Shown here one piece after another: positions 17,597-28,252 of a DNA stretch of 64,000 nt (its first letter is position 1; every line of letters starts with the position of its first letter). Below the pieces are notes generated by a model. That model was not told the origin of the DNA. It was given only the letters and a program-made list of their open reading frames with translations, and made no database searches. Origin of the DNA: Novosphingobium profundi (GTDB lineage Bacteria; Pseudomonadota; Alphaproteobacteria; Sphingomonadales; Sphingomonadaceae); the NCBI RefSeq assembly GCF_020524485.1, contig NZ_JAIVLF010000003.1, forward strand, positions 496,001 through 560,000. Reading direction: 5' to 3'. The translations under genes and the position numbers were made by a program.

Positions 17597-19360
17597 TCAG
17601 AACTTGCGCACCTCTATGTCGTACTTGCGGATGGCATAGCCGATCTGGCGCGGGGTCAGTCCCAGCAGCCGCGCCGCCTTGGCCTGGACCCAGCCCGCCC
17701 CTTCCAGCGCATCGAGCAGTTCGGCCCGGCTCACCTTGACGTTGTCGAGCGGCAGGTCCCGGTCCGGTTCGCGCCGGTGGAGGGGAATGGCCGGGGCCTC
17801 GCCCCCGCGCTCGGGGGCCACGCCGCCCTGCTCCTCGCGCGGGCCCGGCTGGACGATGGGGAAGGGATCGGAAACCGCGGTCTTCCAGAGCATCGCGGAC
17901 AGGCACTCGTCGTTGCGGCAGGCAAAGTCGCGCGCGTCGATCCGGTCATCGAGCGAGAGCGTGGCGGTGCGCCGGATACAATTCTCCAACTCGCGCACGT
18001 TGCCGGGAAAGTAGCAGCTTTCCAGAACATCGAGCGCGGAGGGGCTCAGTTCGTGCTCGGTGTGGTGTTCCTGGTCGAAGCGGCGCAGGAATTCGCGCGC
18101 GAGCTGGGGGATGTCCTCGCGCCGGTCGCGCAGCGCGGGCAGGCGCACCGAGACGACATTGATGCGGTAGTAGAGATCGGCCCGAAACTCGCCCTTGGCG
18201 ACCGCTTCCTCCAGGTTGCGGTTGGTCGCGCAGACGAGCCGCACATCGACCTTGATCGTCTGCGTGCCGCCGACGCGCTCGAATTCACCTTCCTGCAGCA
18301 CACGCAGGAGCTTGACCTGAAAGGCCTGCGAGGTGTCGCCAATCTCGTCGAGGAAGAGTGTACCGCCATCGGCCAGTTCAAAGCGCCCCTTGCGCTGGGC
18401 GACCGCGCCGGTGAAGGCGCCCTTCTCGTGCCCGAAAAGTTCGGACTCCAGGACGGATTCGGGAAGCGCGGCGCAGTTGAGCTTGATGAACGGCTTCTTC
18501 GCGCGCGGGCTGAAATCATGGGTCGCACGGGCAAACAGCTCCTTGCCCGTGCCCGATTCCCCGCGCAGCAGCACCGCCGAGTGGCTGCGCGCCACCCGGC
18601 GGATACGCTGCAATGCCTCGCGCAGCGCCGGGCTGGAGCCAACGATGTCCCCCTGCTCGTCTGTGTCCTCGGCCTTGGCCTCGGCGCTGCGTGCCCGGCG
18701 GGCAGAGCCGTCCTCGAGCCCTTTTTCGAGCAGGCGGTGCTGATCCATCAGCCGCTCGCGGTCACGCTGGACGAGCTTGAGCAGCCGCACCGTCTGGCCG
18801 ATCAGGTTGGCGACCATGGTCAGGAAGCGCACGTCCTCATCCGCCGCGTGGTACGTCGTCGTCTCGTCCCAGATCTGTTCGATGGTGAGCGTGCCCACCA
18901 CTTTCAGGCGGTCCTTGATCGGCACCCCGATGAAGGAGACCCGCGCGCCGGGCGGCAGCGGCCCATCGAAGGCCCAGTCGGGAAACAGCGCGCTGCGCTC
19001 CATGTTGTGGACCACCACCGGCATCCCGGTGTCGTAGATCTGGGCGACCGCACGTTCGGGCTGGCGCCCCATCCACAAGTGCGCGCGCTCCTCGCTCCAG
19101 CCGATCCCCACGACGCTGGTGGGCGCCCCCTCCTCGTCGAGCAGGGTCACGAGGCCGTGGCGCATGTCGAGGAAGCTGGAGAGCAGCGTCAGCACGTTGG
19201 TGAGCGTCGCCTCCAGCCGTCCCGGCACGGCCAGGACCTTGGAAATCTCGTAAACGCCGCGCAGCGCGATATCCGCGCGCGTGTGGCTCGGGCCGCGGCT
19301 GTAGCTGCTCACGGAGTAACCGGCCGTAGCGGGGGCGACTGTCGATGCATGCGTACCCAT
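17597..19360 (-). CDS. nifA: NifA, sigma-54-dependent nif activator
   Basis: 587 residues. N-terminal GAF domain (about 35-190), AAA+ domain with Walker A GESGTGKE and the sigma-54 contact loop ELFGHEKGAFTGA, and a C-terminal Fis-type helix-turn-helix ending at KYDIEVRKF. Cysteines C449, C461, C481 and C486 form C-x11-C-x19-C-x4-C, the redox motif of oxygen-sensitive alphaproteobacterial NifA, so it should need no NifL and none is found here. ATG 19360 (AAAGG upstream) is preferred over GTG 19414. It follows fixABCX as in rhizobia. It should bind the TGT-N10-ACA sites reported below. Confidence 0.97.
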   Translation of the reverse strand: MGTHASTVAPATAGYSVSSYSRGPSHTRADIALRGVYEISKVLAVPGRLEATLTNVLTLLSSFLDMRHGLVTLLDEEGAPTSVVGIGWSEERAHLWMGRQPERAVAQIYDTGMPVVVHNMERSALFPDWAFDGPLPPGARVSFIGVPIKDRLKVVGTLTIEQIWDETTTYHAADEDVRFLTMVANLIGQTVRLLKLVQRDRERLMDQHRLLEKGLEDGSARRARSAEAKAEDTDEQGDIVGSSPALREALQRIRRVARSHSAVLLRGESGTGKELFARATHDFSPRAKKPFIKLNCAALPESVLESELFGHEKGAFTGAVAQRKGRFELADGGTLFLDEIGDTSQAFQVKLLRVLQEGEFERVGGTQTIKVDVRLVCATNRNLEEAVAKGEFRADLYYRINVVSVRLPALRDRREDIPQLAREFLRRFDQEHHTEHELSPSALDVLESCYFPGNVRELENCIRRTATLSLDDRIDARDFACRNDECLSAMLWKTAVSDPFPIVQPGPREEQGGVAPERGGEAPAIPLHRREPDRDLPLDNVKVSRAELLDALEGAGWVQAKAARLLGLTPRQIGYAIRKYDIEVRKF

Positions 19361-19422
19361 GACGGAAGCCTTTCTGCCGTCAGCGCATTCCTCTCCATTT
19401 CCCGGTTCCGGCACTGCTCCCT

Positions 19423-19474
19423 TGCGGAGTCGGGCCCGCGTCTCTTCGTGGTTCGACGTGTCTTGATTTGGACA
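19423..19474 (-). promoter_or_regulatory. Weak NifA site and sigma-54-like box upstream of nifA
   Basis: TGT-N10-ACA at 19459-19474 and a poor -24/-12 match with GG-N10-GC spacing (CGGGCC-N5-CCGCA on the minus strand, 19438-19423) lie in the fixX-nifA gap. They are unusually close together, so autoactivation by NifA is only a possibility. Confidence 0.2.
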
Positions 19475-19569
19475 AACGTCTCAAATCCCAAGCGATTCGA
19501 CAAGAGAATAAGCGCCCTCCCCCAGGACTTCCTTACAGTAATCTGACAAAACCATGCCTCTGCATGACT

Positions 19570-19869
19570 TTATCCGAACTTGTAGAGCACCCCGAAACCG
19601 CCGCGCGGATAGTTCCACTCCACTTCGCCCGTCTTGCGCGTGACGATGCGGCAGGTCCCGCATTCCAGACACCCATCGGCGGCCACTTCGACCTGACCGG
19701 ATTCGGTCACGGCATAGCATCCCGCCGGGCACAGGCGGGTCATCGCCAGCAGGCTGGCCGAGGGCACTTCGTGCTCACGCACGCGGATATGGGGCTTGCC
19801 GGCGTCGACGAGGTAGCGGTTCTGAAACAGCTTCTCCTCGACCTTGGGAGCGGTGGCGATTTCGGTCAT
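19570..19869 (-). CDS. fixX: FixX, ferredoxin-like subunit
   Basis: 99-residue ferredoxin-like protein of the FixABCX electron-bifurcating complex, which delivers low-potential electrons from NADH to nitrogenase ferredoxin or flavodoxin. Cysteines CPAGCYAV and [10 protein letters not shown] supply the iron-sulfur ligands. The C-terminus [15 protein letters not shown] is typical of FixX. The ATG at 19869 gives the standard length; the long frame running to 21276 is a shadow of fixC. It is 41 bases downstream of fixC and precedes nifA. Confidence 0.96.
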   Translation of the reverse strand: MTEIATAPKVEEKLFQNRYLVDAGKPHIRVREHEVPSASLLAMTRLCPAGCYAVTESGQVEVAADGCLECGTCRIVTRKTGEVEWNYPRGGFGVLYKFG

Positions 19870-19910
19870 TGCGCGTCTCCTTTCATGGTTGGGCAGAACG
19901 TGAGGTCCCC

Positions 19911-21224
19911 TCAGCGCCAGGCGCGGGCCACGCGCCAGGCATCGCCGAGCAGGCCCCGCAGGCTGCGGCTGTCGCGAAAGCTCTTGAGGATGGCCTTTTC
20001 CTTGGTCTTCTTGTCGACCCCATCGACCCGGAACCAGGTCTGCATGGCCTGGCTGAAGAGGCGCGGATAGGTACCGAAGAAGGTCGTCTTGTTGGCGTCG
20101 AGCAGCCCGGGGATCCCCTTGTATTTCTTGAGGTCCTTCATCACGAAGGTCGCTTCGAGGCGCCGCTCGTACTCCTTGAGGGTATAGCCATCCATCGCCT
20201 CGCCCTTGCGGTGGAGCGCGACCACGGTCTCGGCCGCGATGCGCCCCGTCGTCATGGCCAGGTTCGAGCCCTCGCGGTGGACCGCGTTCACGAACTGCCC
20301 GGCATCGCCGACCACGATCCAGCCATCCCCGGTCAGCTGCGGGATCGCCTTGTAGCCGCCTTCCGGGATCAGGTGGGCGGCGTATTCCTTGACTTCCGAG
20401 CCTTCGAGCAGCGGCGCGATCGAGGGGTGCGCCTTGAAGGCTTCGAGCAGTTCGGCCGGTGTTGCCTCGCCTTCGGCAAAGTCGGAGACGATGCAGCCGA
20501 TGCCGACCGAGATCGATTCCTCGTTGGTATAGAGGAAGCCCGTGCCGGTCATGCCGCGCGTGATCGTGCCCATGGCCTCGATCACCACGCCCTCGTTGCC
20601 CTTCAGGTTGAAGCGCGCCTCGATGGTTTCGCGGGGCAGGAAGTGCATCTCCTTGACCGCCAGCGCGACGCTTTCGGGCGCGATCTCGGGCCGCAGCCCG
20701 GAGCGCTGGCCGACCAGGCCGTTGACCCCTTCGGCCAGGATCACGACAGGCGCGAAGATCGGGTTGCCCTGTCGATCGGTGCGCACGCCGATGACCCGAC
20801 CGGTCAGATCCTTGACCAGTTCGGTCACGGTCGTCTCGCACAGGACCAGCGCGCCCGCTTCCTTGACCTTGGCCGAGAACCACTTGTCGAACTGCGCGCG
20901 CAGGATCGTGTAGCGGTTGGGCTTCTCCTCGTTGAAGTCGCCTGAACGGTAATGCATGCCGGTGTGCGAGGTGTCGTCCATCGACCACATGCGCTGCTCG
21001 ATCACGTGGCGTTCCAGCGGCGCTTCCTCGCGGAATTCCGGGATGATCTTCTCGAGCGCGTCGGAATAGAGGATTGCGCCCTGCACGTTCTTCGAGCCCG
21101 CGTACTCGCCCCGCTCGATCTGGAGGACACTCAGCCCCTCCTTCGCCAGGGTATAGGCCGCCGCGTTGCCCGAAGGCCCGGCCCCCACGACAATCGCATC
21201 GAACGTGTCCTCCATCTCGGCCAT
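19911..21224 (-). CDS. fixC: FixC, flavoprotein quinone reductase subunit
   Basis: 437-residue FAD protein related to ETF:quinone oxidoreductase. Dinucleotide motif [16 protein letters not shown] lies at residues 9-24 and a second FAD block, [15 protein letters not shown], near residue 295. In the FixABCX complex it passes one electron branch to quinone while the other branch reduces FixX. It is 14 bases downstream of fixB in a tightly spaced fixABCX operon, which itself follows nifW by 4 bases. Confidence 0.96.
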   Translation of the reverse strand: MAEMEDTFDAIVVGAGPSGNAAAYTLAKEGLSVLQIERGEYAGSKNVQGAILYSDALEKIIPEFREEAPLERHVIEQRMWSMDDTSHTGMHYRSGDFNEEKPNRYTILRAQFDKWFSAKVKEAGALVLCETTVTELVKDLTGRVIGVRTDRQGNPIFAPVVILAEGVNGLVGQRSGLRPEIAPESVALAVKEMHFLPRETIEARFNLKGNEGVVIEAMGTITRGMTGTGFLYTNEESISVGIGCIVSDFAEGEATPAELLEAFKAHPSIAPLLEGSEVKEYAAHLIPEGGYKAIPQLTGDGWIVVGDAGQFVNAVHREGSNLAMTTGRIAAETVVALHRKGEAMDGYTLKEYERRLEATFVMKDLKKYKGIPGLLDANKTTFFGTYPRLFSQAMQTWFRVDGVDKKTKEKAILKSFRDSRSLRGLLGDAWRVARAWR

Positions 21225-21238
21225 GGTCTCTCTCCTTC

Positions 21239-22336
21239 TTAGCTGGCCATCCGGGTGACGCGCAGGCGCCGCGCAAAGGCCTCGGTCAATGCGGGCAGCA
21301 GCGTGACCGCGTCGGCAACGATACCCAGGTGCGCGAACTCGAAGATCGGCGCCTTGGGGTCGGTGTTGATGGCAAGGATCAGGTCGGCGCCTTCCACCCC
21401 GACCCGGTGCTGGATCGCGCCCGAGATGCCCGCCGCGATGTAGAGGCGGGGCCGGATGGTCTTGCCGGTCTGGCCGATCTGGCGGTCCGAGGTGATCCAG
21501 CCCTTCTGCACCAGCGGGCGCGAGCCGCCATATTCAGCGCCCAGCACCGCGGCGAGGTCCTTCACCAGCTGGAAATTCTCGACCGAGCCCAGGCCCAGGC
21601 CACCGGCCACGACGACATCCGCATAGGGCAGCGCGGCCTTGTCGCTGTCGCGATCGGCAATGAAGTCGAGCACCTTGGTGACGACATCGTCCTCGGCGAT
21701 ATTCGGCGTAAACTCGACAATGCGTCCGCTGCGCCCTTCCTCGCGCTCGGGCATGGCCATGACGCGCGGGCGCACGGTCGCCATCTGCGGGCGGAAGTTG
21801 AGCGTGAAGATGGTGCACAGGAGCGAACCGCCAAAGGTGGGCCGGGTCGCGGCAAGCGAGCCGTCCTCGTCGATGGCAAGCTCGGTCGAATCCGCAGTGA
21901 GGCCGGTCTTGAGCGTGGTCGCCACCGAACCCGCCAGGTCACGGCCGAGGTTGGTCGCGCCCAGGAGCAGGATCTCGGGCTGGTAGGTGTTGACGATGTC
22001 GGTCAGGACCTGCGTCGAGGTTTCGTTGCGGTAGTGCTTCAGGGCCGGATCGCAGGCGATGTAGACACAGTCCGCGCCGTATTCGAAGCAGTCCTGCGCC
22101 GCCTTGCCCAGCGCCTCGCGGTCATCGCCCATGAGAACCGCGGCCAGCTCCACGCCGCGCTTGTCGGCCAGCTTGCGCCCTTCGCCCAGCAGTTCGAAAG
22201 AGACCGAATGGACGGCCCCGTGCTCGATCTCCACCGCCACCCAGACGTGCTTGTACGCCTTGAAGTGCTCGGGCAGTTCCTTCTTCGTGTTGGCACGGCC
22301 TCCCTTGGTGGGAGCGGGCTTTGCTGCATCGGCCAT
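21239..22336 (-). CDS. fixB: FixB, electron transfer flavoprotein alpha subunit
   Basis: 365-residue ETF-alpha homologue. The C-terminal FAD-binding domain carries [15 protein letters not shown] and later [16 protein letters not shown], both ETF-alpha signatures. An N-terminal extension [19 protein letters not shown] precedes the usual fold. Start 22336 is chosen because the longer frame is fixA shadow. It pairs with FixA and carries the bifurcating flavin; the gap to fixA is 17 bases. Confidence 0.96.
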   Translation of the reverse strand: MADAAKPAPTKGGRANTKKELPEHFKAYKHVWVAVEIEHGAVHSVSFELLGEGRKLADKRGVELAAVLMGDDREALGKAAQDCFEYGADCVYIACDPALKHYRNETSTQVLTDIVNTYQPEILLLGATNLGRDLAGSVATTLKTGLTADSTELAIDEDGSLAATRPTFGGSLLCTIFTLNFRPQMATVRPRVMAMPEREEGRSGRIVEFTPNIAEDDVVTKVLDFIADRDSDKAALPYADVVVAGGLGLGSVENFQLVKDLAAVLGAEYGGSRPLVQKGWITSDRQIGQTGKTIRPRLYIAAGISGAIQHRVGVEGADLILAINTDPKAPIFEFAHLGIVADAVTLLPALTEAFARRLRVTRMAS

Positions 22337-22353
22337 CGGTCCGGCTCCTTTTC

Positions 22354-23211
22354 TCAGACGTAGTGGTGGAGGGCCTGGGCGGTGAGGTCGTCCTCGACGC
22401 CCGGTGCCCTTGCGAAGATCGCATCGACCACGGCCCGCGCCTTCGCATCCATGGTGCCTTCGGCCTCGATCATCGCGGCGGCTTCCGAGCGCGCGGTGGG
22501 CGCAAAGACCTTCTTCACGATGGTCGGCGAGCCACGCAGGCCGCACTTGGTGAGGTCCTCGATGCCAACATCGGACGCGTTCCAGGTGATGATCTCGGCG
22601 CGCGCGGCCTCCAGTGCCTGCGCGATCGTGCCGCGCCGCATCTCGTTGGTCGCCTCGAGCATGGTGATGAGCACGGGCAGCTTCGTTGCCAGCACCTGCG
22701 TGCCTGTCTCGGCGCGGCGCTCCACGGTGATGCGCCCGGCCTCAAGGTCGGTCGCGACGATCTTCGAGATGTAGGTCAGCTGGTTGAGCTTCAAGCGGCT
22801 GGCGATGCCCGGCCCGACCTGCGCGGTGTCCCCGTCGATGGTCTGCTTGCCGGTAAAGACGATCTCGGGCGTGCCGAATTCCTCGCCGATTTTCGTCAGC
22901 GCCATCGAGAGCGCATAACTCGTCGCCAGCGTGTCGGAACCCGCGAAGTAGCGGTCGGTCAGGAGTACCGCGCGGTCCGCCCCGAAAGTCAGCGCCTTGC
23001 GCAGCGATTCCGAGGCCGTGGGCGGGCCCATGCACAGCGCCGTGACGCTCGCGCCGAGGCGGTCCTTCAGGCGCAGCGCCTCTTCCAGCGCAAAGAGATC
23101 GTAGGGGTTGATGATCGTCGGCACGCCTTGGCGCATGATCGTGTTCGTGACCGGATGGACACGGATCTGCGCGCTGTCGGGCACCTGCTTGATGCACACC
23201 ACGATATGCAT
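22354..23211 (-). CDS. fixA: FixA, electron transfer flavoprotein beta subunit
   Basis: 285-residue ETF-beta homologue that starts [20 protein letters not shown], the standard FixA N-terminus. The AMP/FAD-binding region [19 protein letters not shown] is near residue 90. With FixB it forms the NADH-oxidising, electron-bifurcating half of FixABCX. It begins 4 bases after the nifW stop, so the fix genes are read from the iscA-nifUSV-nifP-nifW transcript unless an internal promoter exists. Confidence 0.97.
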   Translation of the reverse strand: MHIVVCIKQVPDSAQIRVHPVTNTIMRQGVPTIINPYDLFALEEALRLKDRLGASVTALCMGPPTASESLRKALTFGADRAVLLTDRYFAGSDTLATSYALSMALTKIGEEFGTPEIVFTGKQTIDGDTAQVGPGIASRLKLNQLTYISKIVATDLEAGRITVERRAETGTQVLATKLPVLITMLEATNEMRRGTIAQALEAARAEIITWNASDVGIEDLTKCGLRGSPTIVKKVFAPTARSEAAAMIEAEGTMDAKARAVVDAIFARAPGVEDDLTAQALHHYV

Positions 23212-23215
23212 TGTC

Positions 23216-23557
23216 TCAGCCTCCTGTCAGGGCGTCGAGCGGCACGAAGGGCCGGTTGGGTTCGGGTTTGGGCGCGACCGCGTCCTTGTGGACCTTGAAC
23301 AGACGCTCCGCGATGGGCGAGGAGGCCACGAAGTCGGCATAGGCCTGCGCGAGGTGCTCGCCGCAAAGCGCGTAAAGCTCGGTATCGTCGGCACTTTCCA
23401 GCGCGCCCTCGACCTCGCTGCCGCGCAGGTACTGGCCCATGCGGCGCAGGATGTGGAGCCGCGCGACCTGGACCACCTGCGGGTCGTAATCGACGCCGAG
23501 CAGTTCGAAGAAGTCCTCCGCGCTCGAGAGTTGGTGCAGTTCGTCAAGCAGGCTCAT
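23216..23557 (-). CDS. nifW: NifW, nitrogenase stabilising protein
   Basis: 113 residues of the NifW family, thought to protect or mature the MoFe protein under oxygen. The N-terminus [26 protein letters not shown] followed by [17 protein letters not shown] is the family pattern. Its ATG overlaps the end of the nifP gene by 14 bases. The position between nifP and fixA is common in alphaproteobacterial nif islands. Confidence 0.94.
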   Translation of the reverse strand: MSLLDELHQLSSAEDFFELLGVDYDPQVVQVARLHILRRMGQYLRGSEVEGALESADDTELYALCGEHLAQAYADFVASSPIAERLFKVHKDAVAPKPEPNRPFVPLDALTGG

Positions 23558-24317
23558 GGCTGTCCTCCTGAAGAGCGAAATCGGGGCAGACCGGCGCGCG
23601 CCCCTCTCTATGGGCGTCCCTGTGAGCAAGGCGCGCCTCCAGAAACTCGATGCGGTCGAGCAGCTCGGCCACCGCCTCGCCCACGGGATCGGGCATGAGA
23701 TGATGGTCAAGGTCGATCCGGCCCGACACGCGGCGGCGTTCGGTGGCCCCGCGCACCACGCGCCCGGGAATGCCGACGACTGTCATGGCGGGCGGAACGG
23801 GATCGACGACCACGCTGTTCGCCCCCACGCGCGCGCCCTTGCCCACAGTGATCGGGCCCAGGATCTTGGCACCGCAGCCCACCAGCACGCCGTCCTCCAG
23901 CGTGGGGTGGCGCTTGCCCGGCGCCCAGCTCGTGCCGCCCAGCGTGACGCCGTGGTAGAGCGTCACATCGTCGCCAATTTCGGCGGTCTCACCGATGACG
24001 ACGCCCGCGCCGTGATCGATAAAGAAGCGCCGGCCGATGGTTGCGGCAGGGTGGATGTCGACATTGGTGAGGAGGCGCGCCAGCCAGCCCAGGAACCGGG
24101 CCGGGAAACGCAAGCCCATCTGCCACAGCGCATGGGCGAGCCGGTGCCAGATGATCGCGTGGACGCCCGGATAGGTCAGCAGGACTTCCAGCGCCCCGTT
24201 CGCCGCCGGATCGCGCGCGGCCACGCACCCTACGTCCTCGCGCAGGAGGACAAGGAGCGAGGGCCTAGCCCTTACAGGCGGTGCGCCAAGCGTGTCGAAG
24301 GGCGTGGCGACGGGCAT
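23544..24317 (-). CDS. nifP: NifP/CysE-type serine O-acetyltransferase
   Basis: 257 residues. Left-handed beta-helix hexapeptide repeats (residues about 90-205) include [29 protein letters not shown], shortened here to its diagnostic core HGAGVVIGE, then [19 protein letters not shown]. It makes O-acetylserine for cysteine, boosting sulfur supply for NifS and FeS clusters. The ATG at 24317 overlaps the nifV stop as TGATG and is preferred to a GTG one codon earlier. As a nif-linked second CysE it corresponds to NifP of Azotobacter. Confidence 0.92.
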   Translation of the reverse strand: MPVATPFDTLGAPPVRARPSLLVLLREDVGCVAARDPAANGALEVLLTYPGVHAIIWHRLAHALWQMGLRFPARFLGWLARLLTNVDIHPAATIGRRFFIDHGAGVVIGETAEIGDDVTLYHGVTLGGTSWAPGKRHPTLEDGVLVGCGAKILGPITVGKGARVGANSVVVDPVPPAMTVVGIPGRVVRGATERRRVSGRIDLDHHLMPDPVGEAVAELLDRIEFLEARLAHRDAHREGRAPVCPDFALQEDSHEPA

Positions 24318-25471
24318 CACAGCGCCCTTTCAGCCATGCCGGTACGGCAATAGATCAGCGCCAGATCAGCGAGTTCCACGCCCTTCTTGGTGTCGAGCGC
24401 CTTGGCGCGCACGTCGGCCAGAATACGCCCCAGCCGCTCCTGATCGGCCTCAAGGCCAATCGAGCGCAGGCTGGAGGTGATCGCCGCTCGCCCCGAATGG
24501 CGCCCCAGCATGATCCGCCGCTCGCGCCCGAAACGCGCCGGGTCGAGCGCCTCGTAGGTCTCTGCATCGCGCAGGAGGCCCGAGACGTGGATGCCGCTTT
24601 CATGGGTAAAGACCATCGAGCCGACGATGGGCTTGTTCTCCGGGATCGGACGCCCGGCGGCGAGCGCCACCGTTTCGGCAAGACGCGCGAGCTGGAGAAA
24701 GTCGATGCGCGTGGTACGCCCGAGCGTTTCGCCCAGCGCCGTCACCACTTCTTCGAGCGGCGCGTTGCCCGCCCGTTCGCCCAGCCCCAGCACGCAGACC
24801 GAAACGTGGCTCGCGCCGCCCCGCACGGCCGCCAGCGTGTTGGCCGTGGCCAGGCCCAGGTCATCGTGGCCGTGAAATTCGAGCTCGATGTCGGTCTCGC
24901 GCGCAAGCTCGCGGAAGATCTCGTGGGTGCCGAACGGGTCGAGCACGCCCAGCGTGTCGGCGTAGCGGAAGCGGTGACCGCCCGCCTCCTCGATGGCGAC
25001 GACCACGCGCTTCAGGAAATCAAGATCGGCCCGGCTGGCATCCTCGCCGCCGATGGAGACGCGAAGCCCCCGGTCGAGCGCGTAGCCCACGACTTCTTCG
25101 ATGCGCGCCAGCACATCGGCGCGGCCGGTGCCGAACTTGGCGCGGATCTGGCGGTCCGAGACAGGGACCGAAAGATGCACGCGCTCCACCCCGGTGCGCG
25201 CGGCGGCGTCCACATCGCTGCGCGTCGCGCGGCACCAGGGGATGATCTGGGCTGTCCTGGCCTGCTCCACCATGGCCCGGATCGCGGCCTCGTCCTCCAT
25301 GCCCATGGCCGGGGTGCCCGCCTCGATCTCGTCGACGCCCGCAGCTTCCAGAGCCGCGGCAATCGCCATCTTCTCGGCGAAGCTGAAGGCCACGCCCGGA
25401 GACTGCTCACCATCGCGCAAGGTGCTGTCATTGACGACGACAGGCGGGAAATTGGGCAGGAAACCGGACAT
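24317..25471 (-). CDS. nifV: NifV, homocitrate synthase
   Basis: 384-residue HMGL-like/TIM-barrel enzyme condensing acetyl-CoA with 2-oxoglutarate to give homocitrate, the organic ligand of FeMo-co. The signature [18 protein letters not shown] is at residues 13-30 and the metal-binding [18 protein letters not shown] near residue 190. ATG at 25471 has GGAG upstream; the longer frame would need TTG at 25486. It sits between nifS and nifP. Confidence 0.96.
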   Translation of the reverse strand: MSGFLPNFPPVVVNDSTLRDGEQSPGVAFSFAEKMAIAAALEAAGVDEIEAGTPAMGMEDEAAIRAMVEQARTAQIIPWCRATRSDVDAAARTGVERVHLSVPVSDRQIRAKFGTGRADVLARIEEVVGYALDRGLRVSIGGEDASRADLDFLKRVVVAIEEAGGHRFRYADTLGVLDPFGTHEIFRELARETDIELEFHGHDDLGLATANTLAAVRGGASHVSVCVLGLGERAGNAPLEEVVTALGETLGRTTRIDFLQLARLAETVALAAGRPIPENKPIVGSMVFTHESGIHVSGLLRDAETYEALDPARFGRERRIMLGRHSGRAAITSSLRSIGLEADQERLGRILADVRAKALDTKKGVELADLALIYCRTGMAERAL

Positions 25472-25505
25472 GGCAGTCAACTCCAATAAGGGGGAATGGA
25501 CAAGA

Positions 25506-26711
25506 TCAGGCGTAGGTCGGGTTGAAGGCCCCTTCCTTCTCGCGTTCGCGCCAGAAGGGGCTCATGTCGCGCAGGCGCGCGATGATCTGGGGCATCACCT
25601 CCAGCACACGATCGACATCGGCCTGGGTATTCTCGCGGCTGAAGGAGAAGCGGATCGCGCCATGGGCGGCGGTGTAGGGCACGTTCATCGCGCGCAGCAC
25701 GTGGCTGGGTTCGAGCGAGCCGGACGTGCAGGCCGAACCCGAGCTTGCCGCAATGCCTTCGCGGTTCATCAGGAGCAGGATCGCCTCGCCCTCGATGTAC
25801 TCGAAGGCGACATTGGCGGTGTTGGGCAGGCGGTTTTCGACATCGCCGGTCGCAAAGGAATGGCTGATCGCACCGAGCAGCCCCTCCTCCAGCCGGTCGC
25901 GCAGCGCGGCGACGCGGGTCTGCTCCTCGGCCATGTACTCGCCCGCAAGCTGCGCCGCGCGGCCAAGGCCGATGATGCCCGGCGCATTCTCGGTCCCGGC
26001 ACGCCGACCCCGCTCCTGGTGGCCGCCGCGCACGAGCGGACGAAGCCGCACGCCCTTGCGCACGTAGAGCGCGCCCACGCCCTTGGGCCCGTGCAGCTTG
26101 TGGCCGGAAAGCGAGAGCATGTCGATCTCGGTCGATTTCAGGTTCATCGGGATCTTGCCGACCGCCTGCACCGCGTCGGTATGGAACAGCGCGCCCGCCT
26201 CGTGCGCCATCTCGGCCAGCTTGGCGACGGGGAAGATCGTGCCCGTCTCGTTGTTGGCCCACATGATCGAGACAATGGCGGTCCGTGGACCCAGCGCCTT
26301 GCGGTAGGCCTCCATGTCGAGACGGCCCTTGGCATCGACCGGGATGATGTGGACCTTGGCCTGCCCGGTCTTTTCAAGATGCGCGACAAGGCTGAGGACG
26401 GCCGGATGTTCGACCGCCGAGGTGATGACCTCATCGCGCCCTTTCTGGGTTTCAAGCGCGGAAAGGATCGCCATGTTGTCCGCCTCGGTCCCGCCCGAGG
26501 TATAGACGATCTCGTGGTCGAACTCAGCGCCGAGCAGATCCTGGAGCTGCTTTCGCGCCTTGGCGAGCGCCCCACCCACTTCCGAGCCGAAGGCGTGCAT
26601 CGAGGAGGCGTTGCCGAACTGTTCCGAGAAGTAGGGCATCATCGCCTCGACCACGCGCGGATCACAGCGGGTGGTGGCGTTGTTGTCGAGGTAGACCGGG
26701 TCGTTGGCCAT
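25506..26711 (-). CDS. nifS: NifS, cysteine desulfurase
   Basis: 401-residue PLP enzyme that supplies sulfur for nitrogenase FeS clusters. N-terminus VYLDNNATTRCDPRV, PLP-lysine motif SLSGHKLHGPKG near residue 200, and active-site cysteine in SSGSACTSGSLEPSHVL near residue 325 are all present. AAGGAG stands 8 bases before ATG 26711. It lies 31 bases downstream of nifU, its scaffold partner. Confidence 0.97.
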   Translation of the reverse strand: MANDPVYLDNNATTRCDPRVVEAMMPYFSEQFGNASSMHAFGSEVGGALAKARKQLQDLLGAEFDHEIVYTSGGTEADNMAILSALETQKGRDEVITSAVEHPAVLSLVAHLEKTGQAKVHIIPVDAKGRLDMEAYRKALGPRTAIVSIMWANNETGTIFPVAKLAEMAHEAGALFHTDAVQAVGKIPMNLKSTEIDMLSLSGHKLHGPKGVGALYVRKGVRLRPLVRGGHQERGRRAGTENAPGIIGLGRAAQLAGEYMAEEQTRVAALRDRLEEGLLGAISHSFATGDVENRLPNTANVAFEYIEGEAILLLMNREGIAASSGSACTSGSLEPSHVLRAMNVPYTAAHGAIRFSFSRENTQADVDRVLEVMPQIIARLRDMSPFWREREKEGAFNPTYA

Positions 26712-26742
26712 GGTGGGGGCTCCTTCGCGTCGGTTCATGTGC

Positions 26743-27663
26743 TCAGTGAACAGGGGCGGCGGGAATGACGAGGAGCGGCACGCCAACGGCTTCGACCAGC
26801 CGTGCCTGCACGCCTTCGATGGTCGCCCCGGAGAGGTGGCAGCCCACGCACGCGCCCGTCAGCTTGACGATGACGCGGTTGCCCTCGACATCGATGAGTT
26901 CGCAGTCCCCGCCATCGCGCTGGAGCGAGGGACGGATTTCCTCGATGGTCTCCTCGATCAGGCGGATCTTCTGGAGCGTGGTCAGCGGCGCCTTGCTTTC
27001 CGGCGCCTTGACGACAACCTTCTTCGGCTTGGCGAGCACCGGAACGGCGCCGGGCACGAAGGCTTCGTGCGCGGAAAGGATGCCTTCCTCGACCATCTCG
27101 GCGTTGACCCGTTCGAGCACGGCCTCGATGCCTTCGGCGCAGGTCGCGCACGAGCCGCCCGCCTTGGTGAAGTTGGTAATCTCTTCGACCGCGGTCAGGG
27201 TGTTGGCGCGGATCGTGCGCTCGATCATGCCTTCATCGACGCCGAAGCACTTGCAGATGAGCGCACCTTCCTCGTGGTCATCGACCCATTCCTCGCCGCG
27301 GTAATTGGCGACGGCCGCCTGCAGCGCCTCGTAGCCCATGACCGAGCAGTGCATCTTTTCGGGCGGAAGGCCGCCGAGGAAATCGGCGATGTCCTGGTTG
27401 GAGATCTGCATCGCCTGCTCGATGGTCTTGCCGATGATGAGCTCGGTCAGCGCCGAGGAGCTGGCAATCGCCGAGCCGCAGCCGAAGGTCTGGAACTTGG
27501 CCTCGGTGATGACCTGGCTGACCGGTTCGACCTTGATCATCAGGCGCAGCGCGTCCCCGCAGCTGATCGCGCCGACATCGCCCACGCCGTCCGCGTCCTC
27601 CAGAACCCCGCTGTTCTTGGGGTTGAAGAAGTAGTCTTTGACCTTCTCGCTGTATTCCCACAT
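26743..27663 (-). CDS. nifU: NifU, iron-sulfur cluster scaffold
   Basis: 306 residues with the full three-domain NifU layout: an IscU-like domain (about 1-125, cysteines in [19 protein letters not shown] and MHCSVMG), a central 2Fe-2S domain (CKCFGV and GGSCATC) and a C-terminal Nfu domain with [13 protein letters not shown]. It assembles clusters for NifH and for the NifB/NifEN pathway with sulfur from NifS. ATG at 27663 gives the normal length; upstream frame is iscA shadow. Confidence 0.97.
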   Translation of the reverse strand: MWEYSEKVKDYFFNPKNSGVLEDADGVGDVGAISCGDALRLMIKVEPVSQVITEAKFQTFGCGSAIASSSALTELIIGKTIEQAMQISNQDIADFLGGLPPEKMHCSVMGYEALQAAVANYRGEEWVDDHEEGALICKCFGVDEGMIERTIRANTLTAVEEITNFTKAGGSCATCAEGIEAVLERVNAEMVEEGILSAHEAFVPGAVPVLAKPKKVVVKAPESKAPLTTLQKIRLIEETIEEIRPSLQRDGGDCELIDVEGNRVIVKLTGACVGCHLSGATIEGVQARLVEAVGVPLLVIPAAPVH

Positions 27664-27676
27664 GTGCCGGTCTCCC

Positions 27677-27997
27677 TCAGCCGAATGACTTGCCGCACGA
27701 GCAATTGTTCGATGCGTTCGGATTTTCGAAGGTGAAGCCCGATCCCTCGAGCGCCACGACGAAGTCGATGGTGGTGCCTGCAAGGAGCGGCTGGCTGGCG
27801 GGGTCGATGAAGACCTTGAGGTCCTCCTTCTCGACCACGGCGTCATCGGCCTCGGGCTCGGCGACGAGCCCCATCATGTACTTGTAGCCCGCGCATCCCC
27901 CGGCCTCGACCTGGATCCTGAGGCCGGCTGGCGCGCTGTCGGCCTTGGCTATGGCGCTGCGCACGGCGTCCTGGGCACTGTCGGTGAGAACGATCAC
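27677..27997 (-). CDS. Nif-type IscA/HesB A-type carrier protein
   Basis: 106-residue A-type FeS carrier. It has the three conserved cysteines, one in [12 protein letters not shown] and two in [10 protein letters not shown] at the C-terminus. It is the first gene of the iscA-nifU-nifS-nifV-nifP-nifW-fixABCX-nifA block and follows a perfect sigma-54 promoter by about 25 bases. Equivalent to the IscA-nif found upstream of nifU in Azotobacter. Confidence 0.93.
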   Translation of the reverse strand: MIVLTDSAQDAVRSAIAKADSAPAGLRIQVEAGGCAGYKYMMGLVAEPEADDAVVEKEDLKVFIDPASQPLLAGTTIDFVVALEGSGFTFENPNASNNCSCGKSFG

Positions 27998-28032
27998 AAG
28001 GCTTCTCCTCGCAGATGTTGCGAAGGACCATC

Positions 28033-28048
28033 AGCAAGGCGCGTGCCA
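28033..28048 (-). promoter_or_regulatory. Sigma-54 promoter of iscA-nifUSV operon
   Basis: Minus strand TGGCAC-GCGCC-TTGCT, a perfect match to the -24/-12 consensus. Predicted start near 28021, about 24 bases before the iscA ATG. Confidence 0.85.
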
Positions 28049-28113
28049 GTTGCGCAAAAGCCCGCAATTGCAGGATGGGCGCGCGCACCCGCGCGTCCTC
28101 AGGAGCCCATTCC

Positions 28114-28161
28114 TGTCGGTTTCGTCACATTTCGGACAGCGTCGGTGTTGCGTTGCACACA
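28114..28161. promoter_or_regulatory. Two NifA upstream activator sites
   Basis: TGT-N10-ACA at 28114-28129 and again at 28146-28161. They lie about 95-140 bases upstream of the predicted iscA start and about 70-115 bases upstream of the predicted start of the plus-strand gene, so they can serve both divergent promoters. Confidence 0.8.
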
Positions 28162-28203
28162 AAGGCGCCCGGGCGCGCGCCTTCGCGCACACGAAACGGC
28201 AAA

Positions 28204-28219
28204 CGGCCCGCTTCGTGCA
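28204..28219 (+). promoter_or_regulatory. Sigma-54-like promoter facing right
   Basis: CGGCCC-GCTTC-GTGCA keeps the GG-N10-GC core but departs from consensus elsewhere. The predicted start near 28231 is 22 bases before the ATG at 28253. Confidence 0.5.
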
Positions 28220-28252
28220 TGACGCGAGCGCCCCCTTTCAAGGAGTGAAGTC

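Noticed and set aside
19480-19530. Fnr/FixK-type box upstream of nifA
   Set aside because: Only partial TTG...ATCAA matches with the wrong spacing were found; no TTGAT-N4-ATCAA.
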